A stretch of DNA of 64,000 nucleotides from Eucommia ulmoides (lineage: Eukaryota; Streptophyta; Magnoliopsida; Garryales; Eucommiaceae). Position 1 is the first letter of the stretch, and each line of letters opens with the position of its first letter. Under the pieces are notes generated by a model, which did not search any database, had not been told where the DNA came from, and worked only from the letters and a program-made list of their open reading frames with translations. The DNA is taken from positions 25,435,901 through 25,499,900 of the forward strand of contig CM028326.1 in NCBI GenBank assembly GCA_016647705.1, in the 5' to 3' direction. The translations under genes and the position numbers were made by a program. Shown here piece by piece: positions 23,564 through 36,700 of this stretch.

Positions 23564-24219
23564 CATAATGTAGGTGTCTGCCCTTGCCCACAATGGACCC
23601 TCAGGTCGGTTCTTACTGCGTGGCTGGACGCTAAGCCCAAAGATAACCCTGATCGGTTCCTAGCACCAGGTCTTCGTAGAAAAAAGGATTTAATCCAACT
23701 AGGGGACCCTCTCCAGTCTTCCAGACTTGTGGTCACGAGACGGAGGGCAGTCCCCAAGCGCGTACCTCTTCGAAGATGCCACGCAAGCGTCGTGGCCTTG
23801 AGGTCACTCCTCGAGCCCTATAGTCTGGAAAACTAGTCCCCCCTGAACGGGGAGCTACGATAGGCGTACGAGGAGGAGTTGCACATACGACTTGAACTCG
23901 CACATCTGGTGCTTAAGGAGATCAATCCGAGGTACCTCCACAACCCTCGAGGTGTGTCTCACGATCCCAGGTAGCAGAGTGGATGGTCTTACCTAGTCCT
24001 GGGAGGGTAGTTATCCTCGTTGGTGGGAGTTGGGGGTGTGCCCCTAGAGTTTCCGACACAGTCCTGGAGAATTGACCGCTTAATTTGATATCCTCCGCAA
24101 GAAGTTGATCACCCTGTTTGATTTGTCTGACCGGACCTGATGATCATCCAGGCTCAGCCGAGCAGAGAGCAGTGATCAGGGAAAGACTTTTTACACGGTT
24201 CCCATAGACGACGCCAAAT

Positions 24220-25018
24220 TATTGGTGCGTAAAATTGGTACACACCTCGAGTATGGTCCAATTAGATGACGGGTGGGTCCTCCTGTTGTGGTGGAGTCGT
24301 CAATTAAAAATTCTTCGGGTGAGATGTGTTGGGTCCTAGAAAAACTGACCTGCTATGTTCAGAGTTCTGCTCCTTAGGGAGTGTACCTGTAGAAAGCTCA
24401 GATAGGGGTTTATCTCAGTGAAGCCCCTCCGGCGTAGTAATCAATGCTCAGAGAGAAAAGGTACAGAATATAGTAAGTAAACAAATGAACTCATGCGTAA
24501 TGTAAGTGTATTCCAGTATACCTCGGGCTTACATAGCCCCCGATATATATAGGTGTTGGAGATGGTTAGTCGGGTCTAAACACGGTTAATTAGTTGAAAC
24601 CCTATATTTAGCTAATAATCCGGGACGTTTAGGAAATAATCGTTGGGTTTGGGCTTTTGGGCCCATTTGGCGAAGCCCACAAACCTTTGTCAGGCCTGCA
24701 GCGGTGAGCTGGTGGATGAGAGTAGAGATCCGTGGAGTCCTGGAGAAAGAATAAGGTGAAAAAAGGAGCCGGTCGAGGTAAATGGCTGAGTCCCTGAAAC
24801 TAATCGCCTAGGGCACGGCACAGAGCTCAGAGCGGCATGTCCCTGCGGGACTCCTCGCTCCTCCTTGGGTGCAAATGAGATTCCAGGGCGGAGCCGTAGT
24901 CGACGTGTACTCCAGCGTGGTATTGTGGATTCCGGAATGCGTCCCTATCAACATCGAGAGTTGACACGTGGCTGGGTCCCAAGTGTTGACTCAGAGGTGC
25001 CCAAAAATACCCTCATCA
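24220..25018 (-). repeat. 5' LTR of the second LTR element
   Basis: Direct repeat of 20060-20858. Its outer edge CTCATCA ends at 25018 and is followed by the GATTT target duplication. Confidence 0.85.
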
Positions 25019-25023
25019 GATTT

Positions 25024-25820
25024 GTTCAGGATTCAAAACTCTAGAACTTTTTTTCTGTATTTATACATTCACCCCCTGAACATCTTATATTCAACATTAA
25101 TATCCTTTATTTTTGCAAAGACTCTTCTAACTTCAATTAGATTGTGTGTGACTCGTTAGGTTTATATCAAACTGGAAGGTAAAATTAATTAATTAATATA
25201 CCACCAATTAATCAATAAAAATTAGAAGAGTTCTAATTTTGTCCATCTAAAATAAAACATTTTCCCCTTAAGGCATTTCATCCAACTGTGAGTCACGTCT
25301 ACCCATATATCGTAGTCAAATCCAATTGGCAGGAATTTAACAAAGAAAACCTCCATATGTGTGATTATCATATTATACGATATCTCTATCAGTGTACATA
25401 AAAGGACCAATAGGGTATGGTTAAGTCAAAACCATAGTCCAATCATATGTATTTTGATTGATAATATAATTCTTTATGACAAATGATTGGAATCTCATCT
25501 CAATTGTCACATTACTCTAACAAAAGGCTTGAGTGAATTATATTACATCGAGTCATATAGGACACGTCTTTTTTCTAAAAGTAATAGATTCTATATTTCA
25601 TACTCGTATATTCATGTATATGTCGCATTATACCCAGGGAATACCTTTGAAGTCTCATGATTAGAGAATAACACTTAATATTATCAAAGTATAGCAAGTC
25701 ATACATGTAATAAACAGTTGTCAAGCCAGGAGATCACAAAAACAATCACACCTTAGATATCCTATTTTGGCATTGAGAAAAACTACCATATAGGATATCG
25801 AGGATAATCATGTTCAGTCC
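25024..25820. other. AT-rich spacer, no gene seen
   Basis: No ORF with recognisable motifs, no long repeat. The short frames at 24968-25159 and 25222-25410 look random. Confidence 0.4.
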
Positions 25821-25825
25821 CTTAT

Positions 25826-27241
25826 TGATAGGTGTAAAATACCTATCTACTTCTAAACTGAATTTGGTAGTTTTCAAGTGTTTTAGCTATATTTAATTCG
25901 CTTTTTAGTTTGTTTTTATGTAATTCAGGTGTACGGACACAAACAAGAGACAAACGAGTGAAAACGGTGAAGAAATAAGATTTCAAGATTGCAGAACCTC
26001 GGCCTAGGCAAAAATTCCTCGGCCTAGGCCAAGAAGAGGTAGAAGTCCCTTGGCCTAGGTGGAAATTCCATCACCTAGGTGGAGAATAGACAGAAACTTT
26101 GGAGCAACTCCTCGGCCTAGGTGGAAATTCCACTGCCTACGCAGAGGAGCGGCAGAAAGTTAACCGATTTAACTTCCGCCTAGGCGGAGATTCCTTCTCT
26201 TAGGCGGAAACCCTCTGCACAGAGATATTTTCTGAGATATTTTCCAAACATTTACATAAAAACCCTTTCTCACCCAATTTAAAGAGATGTTTTTGGAGAC
26301 CCCTTGCACCTTAGATAATTTAGGAGTAGAATAGATTAGCTTAGGAAGTGATCCTTGGCCAATGAAGAAGAAGAAAAAAATCATCAATGGAGAAGAGGAA
26401 GCTCGGGAAGATCGTTCTTTGGCGAAAGTGGACCACTCCACTTTAATATTTGACTCTTCTTTCCTTGTTTCCATCTTTGTACTTAATGTTTATTATTAAT
26501 GATGATGATCTCCTCTTGGTTTAATATTGTAATGGTCAAGATCATGTTAGATTAGATATATTTTAGCTATGGTTAAATATAAGTTAATTTTAATGGTTTG
26601 TTATCCAATTCCAATTGTGTTTACTGTTATTTCACGTTTATTATACTTGTTACGATAAACCGAGAATACGGGGTTTGACACTTGGAAGAGGTAACCCTGG
26701 ATTCGGACTAGGCTTAAACACAACGCGACAATCAATAACCCAGGAGGGAGTTGGAGAGTGTGCAATCCATGAAGTTGGGTCAAGACTCACGTGACTATGT
26801 GTTCAGAAAGGTGTTCGAGAAGGACTTCGGCGTCAACGCGAAGTCATGTATCCGCTCGTTTTTCACTCGAAAGAGGAAGCGAGTGAGTTATAGATACCGA
26901 GATTGTTGGATGTGATAATAACCGTTATTGATAACTAAACTAAGCCAAATAGGAACTAAGTGAATGAAATCGATCCCTAGTTAATTAGTGTAATTAGAAT
27001 TAATCCTTAGGAGTAGTTTTAATTAGTGTAATTAGAATTAATCCTTAGGAGTAGTTTTAATTAGTTTAATTTAAATATTAAATTGAATCGTCAGGATAAT
27101 ATGACACTACGTAAATTGCGGTACTCAATTATTCACACTTTTCCTGTAGACACAATACCCGATCTTAAACGATCCACTATTCTAAAACTTTGACCTCGTA
27201 TACTTGCGAGTTTTAGTAGCGACGTATTTCACGCGCTACCA
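25826..27241. mobile_element. Solo LTR with CCTAGGCGG-type repeats
   Basis: A 1416-bp block begins TGATAGGTG and ends CGCTACCA, with CTTAT on both sides (25821-25825 and 27242-27246). No partner LTR or internal region is present, so recombination between LTRs is the likely origin. Between about 25995 and 26215 it holds about seven degenerate copies of a CCTAGGYGGAAATTCC word. Near 26988-27062 a 36-bp segment ending in TTAGGAGTAGTTTTAATTAG is tandemly duplicated. Family not assigned. Confidence 0.8.
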
Positions 27242-27246
27242 CTTAT

Positions 27247-27803
27247 TACACTAGTAAGTCCACCATGTAGTTGTTTTACTATCTCATACTAATAGTTTGT
27301 GTTTGCTCAAAGAGCTATCAAGAAATGAGAATTTGGTAGTTACAAAAATTTAATCAATTAAGTCATTTAAACACAAATAATTAATTTTTCTAATTCAATT
27401 ATTATCTTGATACGCAGTGGATATCTATTTAATACTAAGTGCGTACCCAAACACGATATAAATAATAAATCAATGTAGTACACACGAATTTATCTTGGTT
27501 CAGTAAAGAAAATGTTGCCTATGTCTAGTCCCTCGAGCTCTAGAAAATTCGCAATCCACTAACCCTTGATTCCTTTACTAGGTAGGAATCAAACCCTTAT
27601 AACTCACAATTCTTTTGTAGGCACAGAATCAACCTTTACAATTTACATTTTTCACAGGTCAAAGATGAACTCTATTTTTTTACCAGACTAAAGACTAATC
27701 TAATACTCTCTCATTAATCATTTTCATAGGAAATGGTGAATTTTTACAATTCACTCAAAATAATTCAATTGCAGGATGAATCAAGATCTAATTCTTTTCA
27801 AAC

Positions 27804-27865
<62 letters not shown>

Positions 27866-28690
27866 TTTACTAAGACAAAAATCAAACCCTAATTTTTTTT
27901 ACAGGAAAAATATTGAAACCTACCTACCCTGACTAGACATCATCCCAAACATGTTTAATCCCCTCAAACTTACAAATACAAAAAAATATGAGTTTCTTTC
28001 CACAAGGAGTTTCTACCAATTCAATACAAATATACTCGATTAATATTCCAAATAATTACTACGTGATAGATACAATGTGGGGTAATTAAAATCTGATTAA
28101 TAAATAAAGTCGTTAATACAAATTTAGCACGTAATCAGATAATCACGCAAAAATTGTTTAAAAAATATTTTCAAACTTTTAAATTTAAAACGATTTTCTA
28201 ACAATCCTAAACTAAGCAATCAAGATAAATATAACTTTAAAAAATAAGTAATAAAGCTTGGATGAATCTCATCGAAAAAACACCAAAGATAATAGCAATA
28301 TAGCAAGTAGAATTCAAATCAATGACGCCAAACAACAAGCATTTTTTATGATTAAGAACTTATATAGAATCACTATTTAAAATCTCAGCAAAAATTACAC
28401 TCTTATAATAGCTTAAACTCATGCTCTTGATATGTTTAATTCAATTTTCGTATGTCTCTATTAATAGACCAATAACTAGCCCTCCAACGACTAATTTTTC
28501 AAAGATATGTCATTAAATGACACTCTAAGACCCCATATAACATATTCTATCAATATAGGTATGTTCCACTTAAAAATATCTTATAAATCTCACTTTTAAG
28601 TCCATAAAACTATTCCCAATTTAAAACCACAAGAATATGAAATATTAAATCATTTAAATTAAGAGAATCTCAAAATATATGAACTATATC
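27247..28690. repeat. Degenerate LTR-like DNA with long (AT)n tract
   Basis: A text like TTTATCTTGGTTCAGTAAAG followed by TATGTCTAGTCC recalls the antisense LTR ends of Copia elements. An (AT)n microsatellite lies at about 27808-27862. No gene is seen. Together with 30958-31500 it may be an old outer element split by the LTR at 28697. Confidence 0.35.
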
Positions 28691-28696
28691 AATAGG

Positions 28697-30952
28697 GGTT
28701 AGACTAAGTGGTAGGATTTCCGGATAAATGTGATTTTGACGATAACACCACATTTGACGTTTTAAATAAACTAACAATGTTTTTGAAGTATATATTATTC
28801 GTGTATCATCGAACCATATCATGGAAGATGAATTCAAATCGAAAGGTATGATTTAAATTAAAACAATTTTTCATTTCGACAATATTCGAGAGATATTGAA
28901 CTCAAAACTCTATAGGATGCACACATACCCCGAGAATGTACGGAATTGTGATATATTAATTGTAACATGCCTAATATGCCAAAATATCACAATATGAATT
29001 ATCTGTTTGATAATTTCATGCAAAATCGGAAAACTCACCATTTAATCATAATTATGCGAAATTCGAAAATCACATTCTTATTATAATCATAAGGTACATT
29101 GTGTTTTTAGATCATCTAAACATCATAAATATCATTATTTCCTGTTTTAAAAGTATTTAGAATAATAAACGGTCATAATCTGAGACCAAAAACCCAAAAT
29201 GGACGAAAACGAGAAATCTCAAGAATTGTAGCATAAGTAATTGACTACTTGTGCCAAATGTAGTCGACTACATTGCAGCATAATGTTTTCCCTTTCTTGC
29301 TCTATTTTTGGCTTGACGTTTTGGCGACACTTACTTGATCTAATTATTATATGATGATTCCTATACTTTATAATGATTCTTAAATATCTTATTATCATTC
29401 AATTTGTTCTAAACAATATTGAATTGAAGAAGAATTGATTAAAATATCTTGAATATGTTCAGAACTCAATTTGCAGATTTTTGTTATGAACCGAAAATTG
29501 AATTTACATATCAAACTTTGTTTAGAATATTTAAATCATGTTATGACATGTTAGTTTAATGTGTCCACTTGATATATGCATGATCAATTGATATATATAT
29601 CATTATATCCAAGATTAATTAATAAATTGACTCAAAAACTTTGAAAATTCTGTTTTCTTCATATGAAATGTATTCTAAGTGTTCAACCTTTTGAAATGTT
29701 TGTATATACTCAAATGGATTGTATACATGTACAAAATACATTATACATGACATATTTGGATGCCCAATTTCGTGATCATGTATGTATGCAAGTATAAAGT
29801 ATGTATTTGTCAAGATTACTAAGTGGAAACACCTTTCATTAAACAATAATTTACTTTATATGTGGGGTTAGCTAAATTAATGCCTAACCATTTGATTGTT
29901 TCTCATTTAATAGCTTACCTACCTTCTTCTCAAATTAATGAGCATGTCTTGAGATAAATCCAAACAACTTTCACTATACATTTATTGAGTTGTATATCCA
30001 CTTTATTGTGTTCACACTTTTTCTTCATGAAATCAAAGGAATATGTCAATATTCAAATTTGAATACATGTGATTAATTGTAATACATTTATTGTATTCTT
30101 CATATCCTTAATTTGTGGATCTTGTTGAGATTGTGGTGTAATTAATTATCTTAAAAAAATTATTGAAATCAAGACTATCCTAAAGCTAATGGAGAGGAGC
30201 CTTATTTTTTGTCTTAACAATTTTGAAGAAAAGCCTCAACGGTCAATTGCTCTAAAACTCTTCAATTGTGATATCCTCTATACATTCTCTACATATATAA
30301 AATGAGGAAGATTACTGAAAGAAGTAACCAACTCACCAAGTATCATTCATTCAACTTGAGTTACAAAGATCAAAGAGATACTACCAAAACTTCCAAGTAA
30401 AAATTTGTGCAACAATACTTCTTTCTTTCTTTCTTGATTCATTTTCTTGAGTGATTGTTGTATTTGCTTCGCACACATAGATTCTTGAGTTCTTTATTTT
30501 GTGAGTGTTGAAGCTCCATTTTGTGAGATGGTGATAATGTTGGCTGTAAATCTTGAGTAAGGGTTTTGCTCAAGAGTAGAAATTTGTGAATGGAACAAAT
30601 TCACTCTAGATTGTAAAGTCTTAGGATACGAACTTCTCAAGTGGAGACGATAGACGGTTTGGTCTTCACCCGTAAGAAGATCAAAGATAGTGAAATCCTT
30701 GAAGGAGCTCGGGGAAGTGGACTAGGCAAATGATTTTTGACAAACCACTATAAATACCAGTGTCAATCTCTCTAACTCTACTCATTACATTTTTATTTAT
30801 ATTTGTGTTTGTGATTATTATTTTGATTGAATATCCGTTTTGCACTTCACACAATCACATAAACACTTAATTTATATTGAGTAGAATTAATTAACCAAAA
30901 AAATTTGTCAAACCTAATTCACCCCCCCTCTTGGGTAATTCTCGGGCTATCA
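28697..30952 (+). mobile_element. Putative solo LTR, Copia-like
   Basis: The right end has the common Copia LTR ending (ACCTAATTCACCCCCCCTCT, then GGGCTATCA). ATAGG lies at both proposed edges (28692-28696 and 30953-30957). Near the left end is an ATTTTGACGATAACACCAC phrase, also frequent at Copia LTR starts. Boundaries rest mainly on the 5-mer and are tentative. Confidence 0.5.
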
Positions 30953-30957
30953 ATAGG

Positions 30958-31500
30958 GATTACTAAATAGGTTGTTCATATTTAAAATATATTCAAAACT
31001 CTCAAATCCCTCTCTTGGAATCATAAAAAACGGATAGTTTTTTACCAAGAGATCAAATCAGCTGAATTGTTGATTGAAGCAGTTGATTGGCCGAGTCACA
31101 CCATTCGGTTAACTGACCTGTGCCATGGCTGAAATAGTTGTTGGCACTACATTAGTTAGTTGACTGACCCATCTAATCGGTTGACCAACTAGATTAGTGG
31201 GTTTCATCATTTTCACCCACTGCATCAACTGAATCAAATGGTTGACCGATCTTAACCATTTGGTTGACCGATTTGATCAGAGTAGTCACTTCCTCATCCA
31301 TTTTTGCCACTGTTTCAAACGGTTGACCGATTGGATTAGTAGAATTCCATTTTAACTCCAAAAACTCACTATTTCATTAAGTTGACCCACCTCTTTTGTC
31401 AATTGACGGAATTGACCCGAAACACAACTTTTTATACTTTAAAATAAAATTTTCAATTACGTCAATTATCAAAATCATTTCATATAAGGAGCACATAAAA
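30958..31500. repeat. LTR-like remnant with TTGACCGAT repeats
   Basis: Repeated CGGTTGACCGATT / CAGTTGATTGG words recall the LTRs of SIRE/Maximus-type Copia elements. Possibly the other half of the outer element interrupted at 28697-30952. Confidence 0.3.
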
Positions 31501-33576
31501 TATCTTATTTTATGATCTTAATTTTATCGCTTCTTATCATGACATACATGGAATTAAGTCATTTTAAGTGTTCTGCATGATCCTAATTCGGGTTGTATTA
31601 AAAGTATATGAGTAAAGAGTTATTTTTACCTATTTTTCTTCAACGTGTTCAAAACTCTTCATATTTTCAATATGTCCATCTTACCCCCTTTATGTTTTCT
31701 TCATCAAATCTTCCTTTTAATCAAATGTATAGAACTATAAATCTGAAATACTTGATAAAACTATTAGTTCCACCAAAAACAACAATACTTAATTGTTCAT
31801 CTAAACTTTGGATTCAACAGTTTGAGACTCATCATTCTCAAAGAGAAACAACAAAACAAGCTAGTATAAATTGTTGAAGACCATTTTTAACAATCCAATA
31901 CTGACTAAGAACAATTTAGAATATCAAATTACCAAATGTCTTAAGTCTCCTCCTTTTAATCATATTAAATAGCCAACATGCTTCAACTTAATATCTTAGG
32001 GTTTACAGCGATATTGATATAATTAAAGAAGAATATAAAAAATATCTTTTTATTAATACTTGAGATTGAAATATTTCAGATACAAGCTATAAATGTAAAA
32101 TTATAAGATTGATTAGAGGACTTACATCCAAAACTAAGGCCACGAATGGATTCATAAAGCTAAAATTAGCCAAGAACTGGTTCAAAAAATAGTGAACCGA
32201 TCAAAAGAAGTTGTCAAATAGTCTAGAGTTGACCAGATAGACACTCATTGATAACGTGGCTAATGAGAGTGATGTGGCACTAATGTGGCGTTGACTTGAT
32301 AGTTGACCAGATGATATGTTATGCTCAAACTAATGTGGCACCCAAGGTGTGGCACCGACGTGTTAGTTATAAAGTTATGTGGTTTGCTAACGTGGTAGAT
32401 GATAATAATGTGTCACTAACGTGGTCCGACATGTGGCTAGGTGATCTTAATGATGACTTGACTCAAGGTGATGACATTATGCCAACGTGGCACTGACCTG
32501 GATAATAGGTGGAAACTAACATGGTCTTGATCATTGGGTGGATAACGCGCGGTGAACATGTAGGGACTTAAATGGCGCGTTCCAGCTTGAACGAAGGTTT
32601 GGTTAGTTATTTTTTGTTCTTCTCGACAAGATAATTCTAATTATAGAGTGAGTGTGTATTTTGGAGCGATGGTGAAGTCTATAAATGTCAATGAAATCAG
32701 CAGTAGCATTGGGAGCTTCTGAAGGTGCATGAGGGCACAGGAGCACTTATTTGGCTGCAGGTTGGTGGCGTTGGACTCATATTTTTTATTTGAATCTGGT
32801 GATGATTGTGGACCTTGTGTTTAGGTTGATGAACAATGATACAGATGACGAAGGCAGCGGCAGCAGTGGTGGAGAAAAAAATATTGAATTTGGAATTGCG
32901 AAATTTTAACAAAAATAAAACCAAAAAATATTCACTCTTCATACTATATCAAAATAATTGAAAGACAGAATATTGAGAGAGAATATGAGACAATTGTATT
33001 AATGTGTATGAAGGCTACAATACACACAGATGTACATAAGAGTCTTTATATAGACAATACCTATGTTTTAACCTAATGAGCCCAAAGTTTAACCTAATGG
33101 TTTAAGAATACTCTTGAAATTTGATCATTCTCTCACTTAAGCTTTCATGATTTCAATTTTAAAAACATGACACCCTAAATTTTTCTAATTATCACAATAC
33201 TATCCAAATTATTATTTCCGTCGTAATTTTTTCACAAACTCTCATTTACCGAACATATAACTATATTTAAGATGTTTTATATACATTATATATATTCCAC
33301 AACTATTGTTTTTGTGAGATCAATAATAAAAAAAATTGCATAAAAACCCTTATCGCCAACAAGCAAACATGAAAGAAGCTTGTTTTAAGTAAAATATTTG
33401 TGTGTATGGGGTGGAAGAGGTTAGAAATATCCTTAAAATTAGGAAGGTGCAAACATGTGACTATTTATTGTCTAAAATCGTAACAAGGTTAATGATTTGG
33501 ACGAAAGTACGATGATTAAAAAACTTCATGATTTCATGTGTTCAAATTAAAATCACGATGAAATGTATCAAAAACC

Positions 33577-33632
<56 letters not shown>

Positions 33633-33751
33633 TTTTTAAATTACTCTTATATTTTATATTCGTCCTTCTCTAACCCTGGAATCCTACATATCCCAATACC
33701 TTTGGCTAAATCTATTTTCCATAAATGCCCTTTTTTATGTTGTGATCATGG
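31501..33751. other. Intergenic region, no gene seen
   Basis: AT-rich DNA. At 32230-32520 there is a loose array of ACGTGGC/ATGTGGCACTAA words, often seen in decayed plant elements. A (TA)n tract with a poly-T run lies at 33580-33637, just downstream of the WD40 gene's stop codon. No supported gene. Confidence 0.5.
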
Positions 33752-36700
33752 TTAACTCATATGATCAACATTAATCTTCTGCCTCTTCTCCTTTTCCTTC
33801 TTCTTCTTGTTTTCATGCGACACGGTTTCTTGAGTTTGAGATACTCGGAACTGCACCAAATCCTGTAGTCGCATTTGCAAATACCTATTTATCTGCATTA
33901 CGTGTTTCGTCATTCTTTCGACCCATAATCGGTTCTCAATACTTGTTTCGATCTTCATTTGTATTGCTTCCACGGTCCTTCCTCCCTGTGCAAATATAAA
34001 ACATTCAACATGCTACTATTTTCACCTTAAAAAAGGTTGTTTTTTTTATTTTCATTTTTTTTATACATATAGTATATCATCTTTACATTATCAAACACAA
34101 TTTTTATTTTTATTTTTGCAACAAAAATATTTTTTTTTTCAGTTTTTTTGTTATATCTATACTATACCTAAAGAGAGATAACAGGTAGGCGGTTACTTTT
34201 TTGTGCAACAATATGTGAAATGTCTATAATACCCCCATACAGAAGCAAAATTACGTACCTGTAAATCAAGAATTTGTTGGTTCATTGAATCGTTGCTAGG
34301 ATATTGAGAGGTGAAGAGTTGTTTGGAGGACCAATTTGAATTTGAGGGTAAAAAGGTAATTGTATCCATTAATAAATTGGGTGATTTGAGATACTTATCA
34401 AGCGAATGAAGACGAATTTGATTGGAGCGTCTCGTTTTGTTCTGGGAGCGAAACAACGCTGATTCAGGTATTACCACCAAATTAGAAATTGGCCCTGCAA
34501 AACACAAATATTGAATATAAAAGAAAAAGAGAGAGAAGTGTTTTTTTAAATAGAAAAACTTTAAGCTTACCACCCATAAAAGTTATGTTTGTCTCAATTT
34601 AGTCACTATATAATTCGATTTAAATTATACAATCCAAAAGACAATATTGTCCCTCATTAACTGTCACATGTCGAGTGTGTGACTGTTTCCATCCATTTTG
34701 TTTTTAAACAGAACTAGCGATTCGACCTAAAGTGATACTATTAAAAACTTGAGGGTTTGATGTGTCTAAATTAAATTTATAAGGACCAAAGTGAGATAAT
34801 TGTCAAACTTGAGGGGTACAAAGTGTCAAAAGCTCAAAAAAGTAACCCTGCGGAAGGAAATATGAGAAGTGTGCAATGAATATTTAGAAAGACTTAGAAA
34901 TACTTAAAAATTAACTAGTGGCCCGACTGATGGTGTGGATAAGGACCTTTAGAGCAAATTAGGTGGCGTTTGGTTAGTCTTTCCACTTTTTTGAACTTGG
35001 AATGGATTGGATTGAGAATTTTGAAAACAGAATTGTGTTTGGTAACGACAATTCTTATTTTGTGCTGAGAACAGAATGTGTTTGGTAACGATTTTATCCT
35101 AAAACTAATTTTTTTTTGTGTGTTTGGCTGCGGCGCGGCGGTGTCAGACGGTGGCCAGACGGCCGGCGGAGGTGGCCGGAGACGGCGGTCGGTCGCCGGA
35201 CGGTGGCCGGAGACGGTGGTCAGTCGCCGGCGACGGGTGGTGGTGGTCGGCCGGTAGATGAAGACGGAAGTTGAGAACTTTGGGTTGAGTTTTTTGGGCA
35301 CAAAAAGAAACGACTTTTTTTTGTTTCTGGTTTCTTTAGGATTTTGAGAATCAATTCCTATTTTTTGGGTTGGGTTGGATTGAGTTTTGTATTTGCCAAA
35401 CGCGTTCCCAAAAATCAAACCTAAAATTTTTGAGTTGAGTTTGATTGGGAATACGAACCAAACATGGCCTTAGTTACCATGAGTTGATGGACATAAAAGT
35501 GGTTGGCATTATAGATGATGATGATGGAAACTGATTTCTCCTCCCTATACTCCATATTATCTAGAATGAACAAAAAGATGTTATCATCAAAGCTAATCCA
35601 CCCAACTTCTTCCAAGAGGACTACCCAGTCTGGAGCCCCGAAGCTTAAAAAAATATTCTCTTAAATTTGTTTATTCTTTGGGGCTGGAACCCCAAAACTT
35701 TGTGTCTGATTTCAAGTGGAGTTAGCCAGAAACTGAAAACCCCTCAAAATACAAAATATAAAATATAGCTAGTGTTTCATAATAAGTTGGTAACCAATGC
35801 GTTAGAGCCCAATGATCCGAGGATGTATCGGCCTTGTGCTAAAGGTGTAAGTGTGAGAGAGAAACTATTAATCATGTATTGAGGACCTGTTACAAAGCTC
35901 AATGAGTCTGGAATCAGTTTTTAGAGGTTGAATAGTATCAAATATTTTAGGAAGGTAGTTTGTAAGGATGGATTGTAGGTCAATTAAAATGGAAAAACGT
36001 CTCCCCTAACTCCTTTTATCTTTTTATCGCTATTCTCTGGGAAATCTGGAAAGACATAAATAATTGAAGGAAAAGGCCATGAGTCACACTGGCTATTTTC
36101 CATAAAATTGCATGCCCTCTATCAAAATCTGATGGAGGCTTTCTGTCCTTCTGGGAAGTCTCAGGGAATAGTGGAGTCTTTCTATGTTGATTCAGTTTCT
36201 TTAGATGCAAGTTTTTACAAACTAAACACGGATAGATGTGCTAAAGGCTTTACGAGAGATGGGGGATTTGGTGGACTAATTAAATGCCAGCTGGGAGTCT
36301 AACTAGTAGGATTCTACGGATTTGTCCCACAGTGCACGGGATTGGAAATGGAGATCAAAGGACTCCATCAGGGTTTTACCACGGCGCTGATAGGAAAGTA
36401 CTCGAGAATTATTATTGAGACGGACTCAGCAGAGATAGCTAAATTAATGAATGAAGAATGCCCAAACAACCATCTTATGAGATTCTGGGTCCAAGACTGT
36501 AAAAGACTAATAAGAGACAAAGATTTCATCATCAAGACGATTCGAAGGGAGAAAAATCGATATGCCAATTTTCTAGATAACTTAGGTTATGAGATAAGGG
36601 AGAATTGTAAACTTCTTTTTAACCCTTTGGAGACTATGAAAAATTTAATTTTGGCGGAAATGAGAGCGGAAGCTTTTGACAGGTGTCCGTAGTCCCTCTT

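Larger units (their letters stand above)
20060..25018 (-). mobile_element. LTR retrotransposon, non-autonomous, upstream of the synthase gene
   Basis: Two LTRs of 799 bp each (20060-20858 and 24220-25018) flank a 3.36-kb interior. GATTT lies on both sides (20055-20059 and 25019-25023). The element reads on the minus strand: a TTGGCGTCGTCTATGGGAA primer-site region (24197-24219) follows the 5' LTR, and an AGGGGGCAAC purine tract (20859-20870) precedes the 3' LTR. I recognise no gag or pol domain inside; the interior is GC-rich, has tandem repeats and carries a nested hAT-like element. The primer-site style suggests a gypsy relative. LTRs differ at scattered sites, so it is old but still alignable end to end. 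Confidence 0.88.

Noticed and set aside
32296-32496. 66-codon ORF on plus
   Set aside because: Lies in the ACGTGGC word array; no family resemblance.
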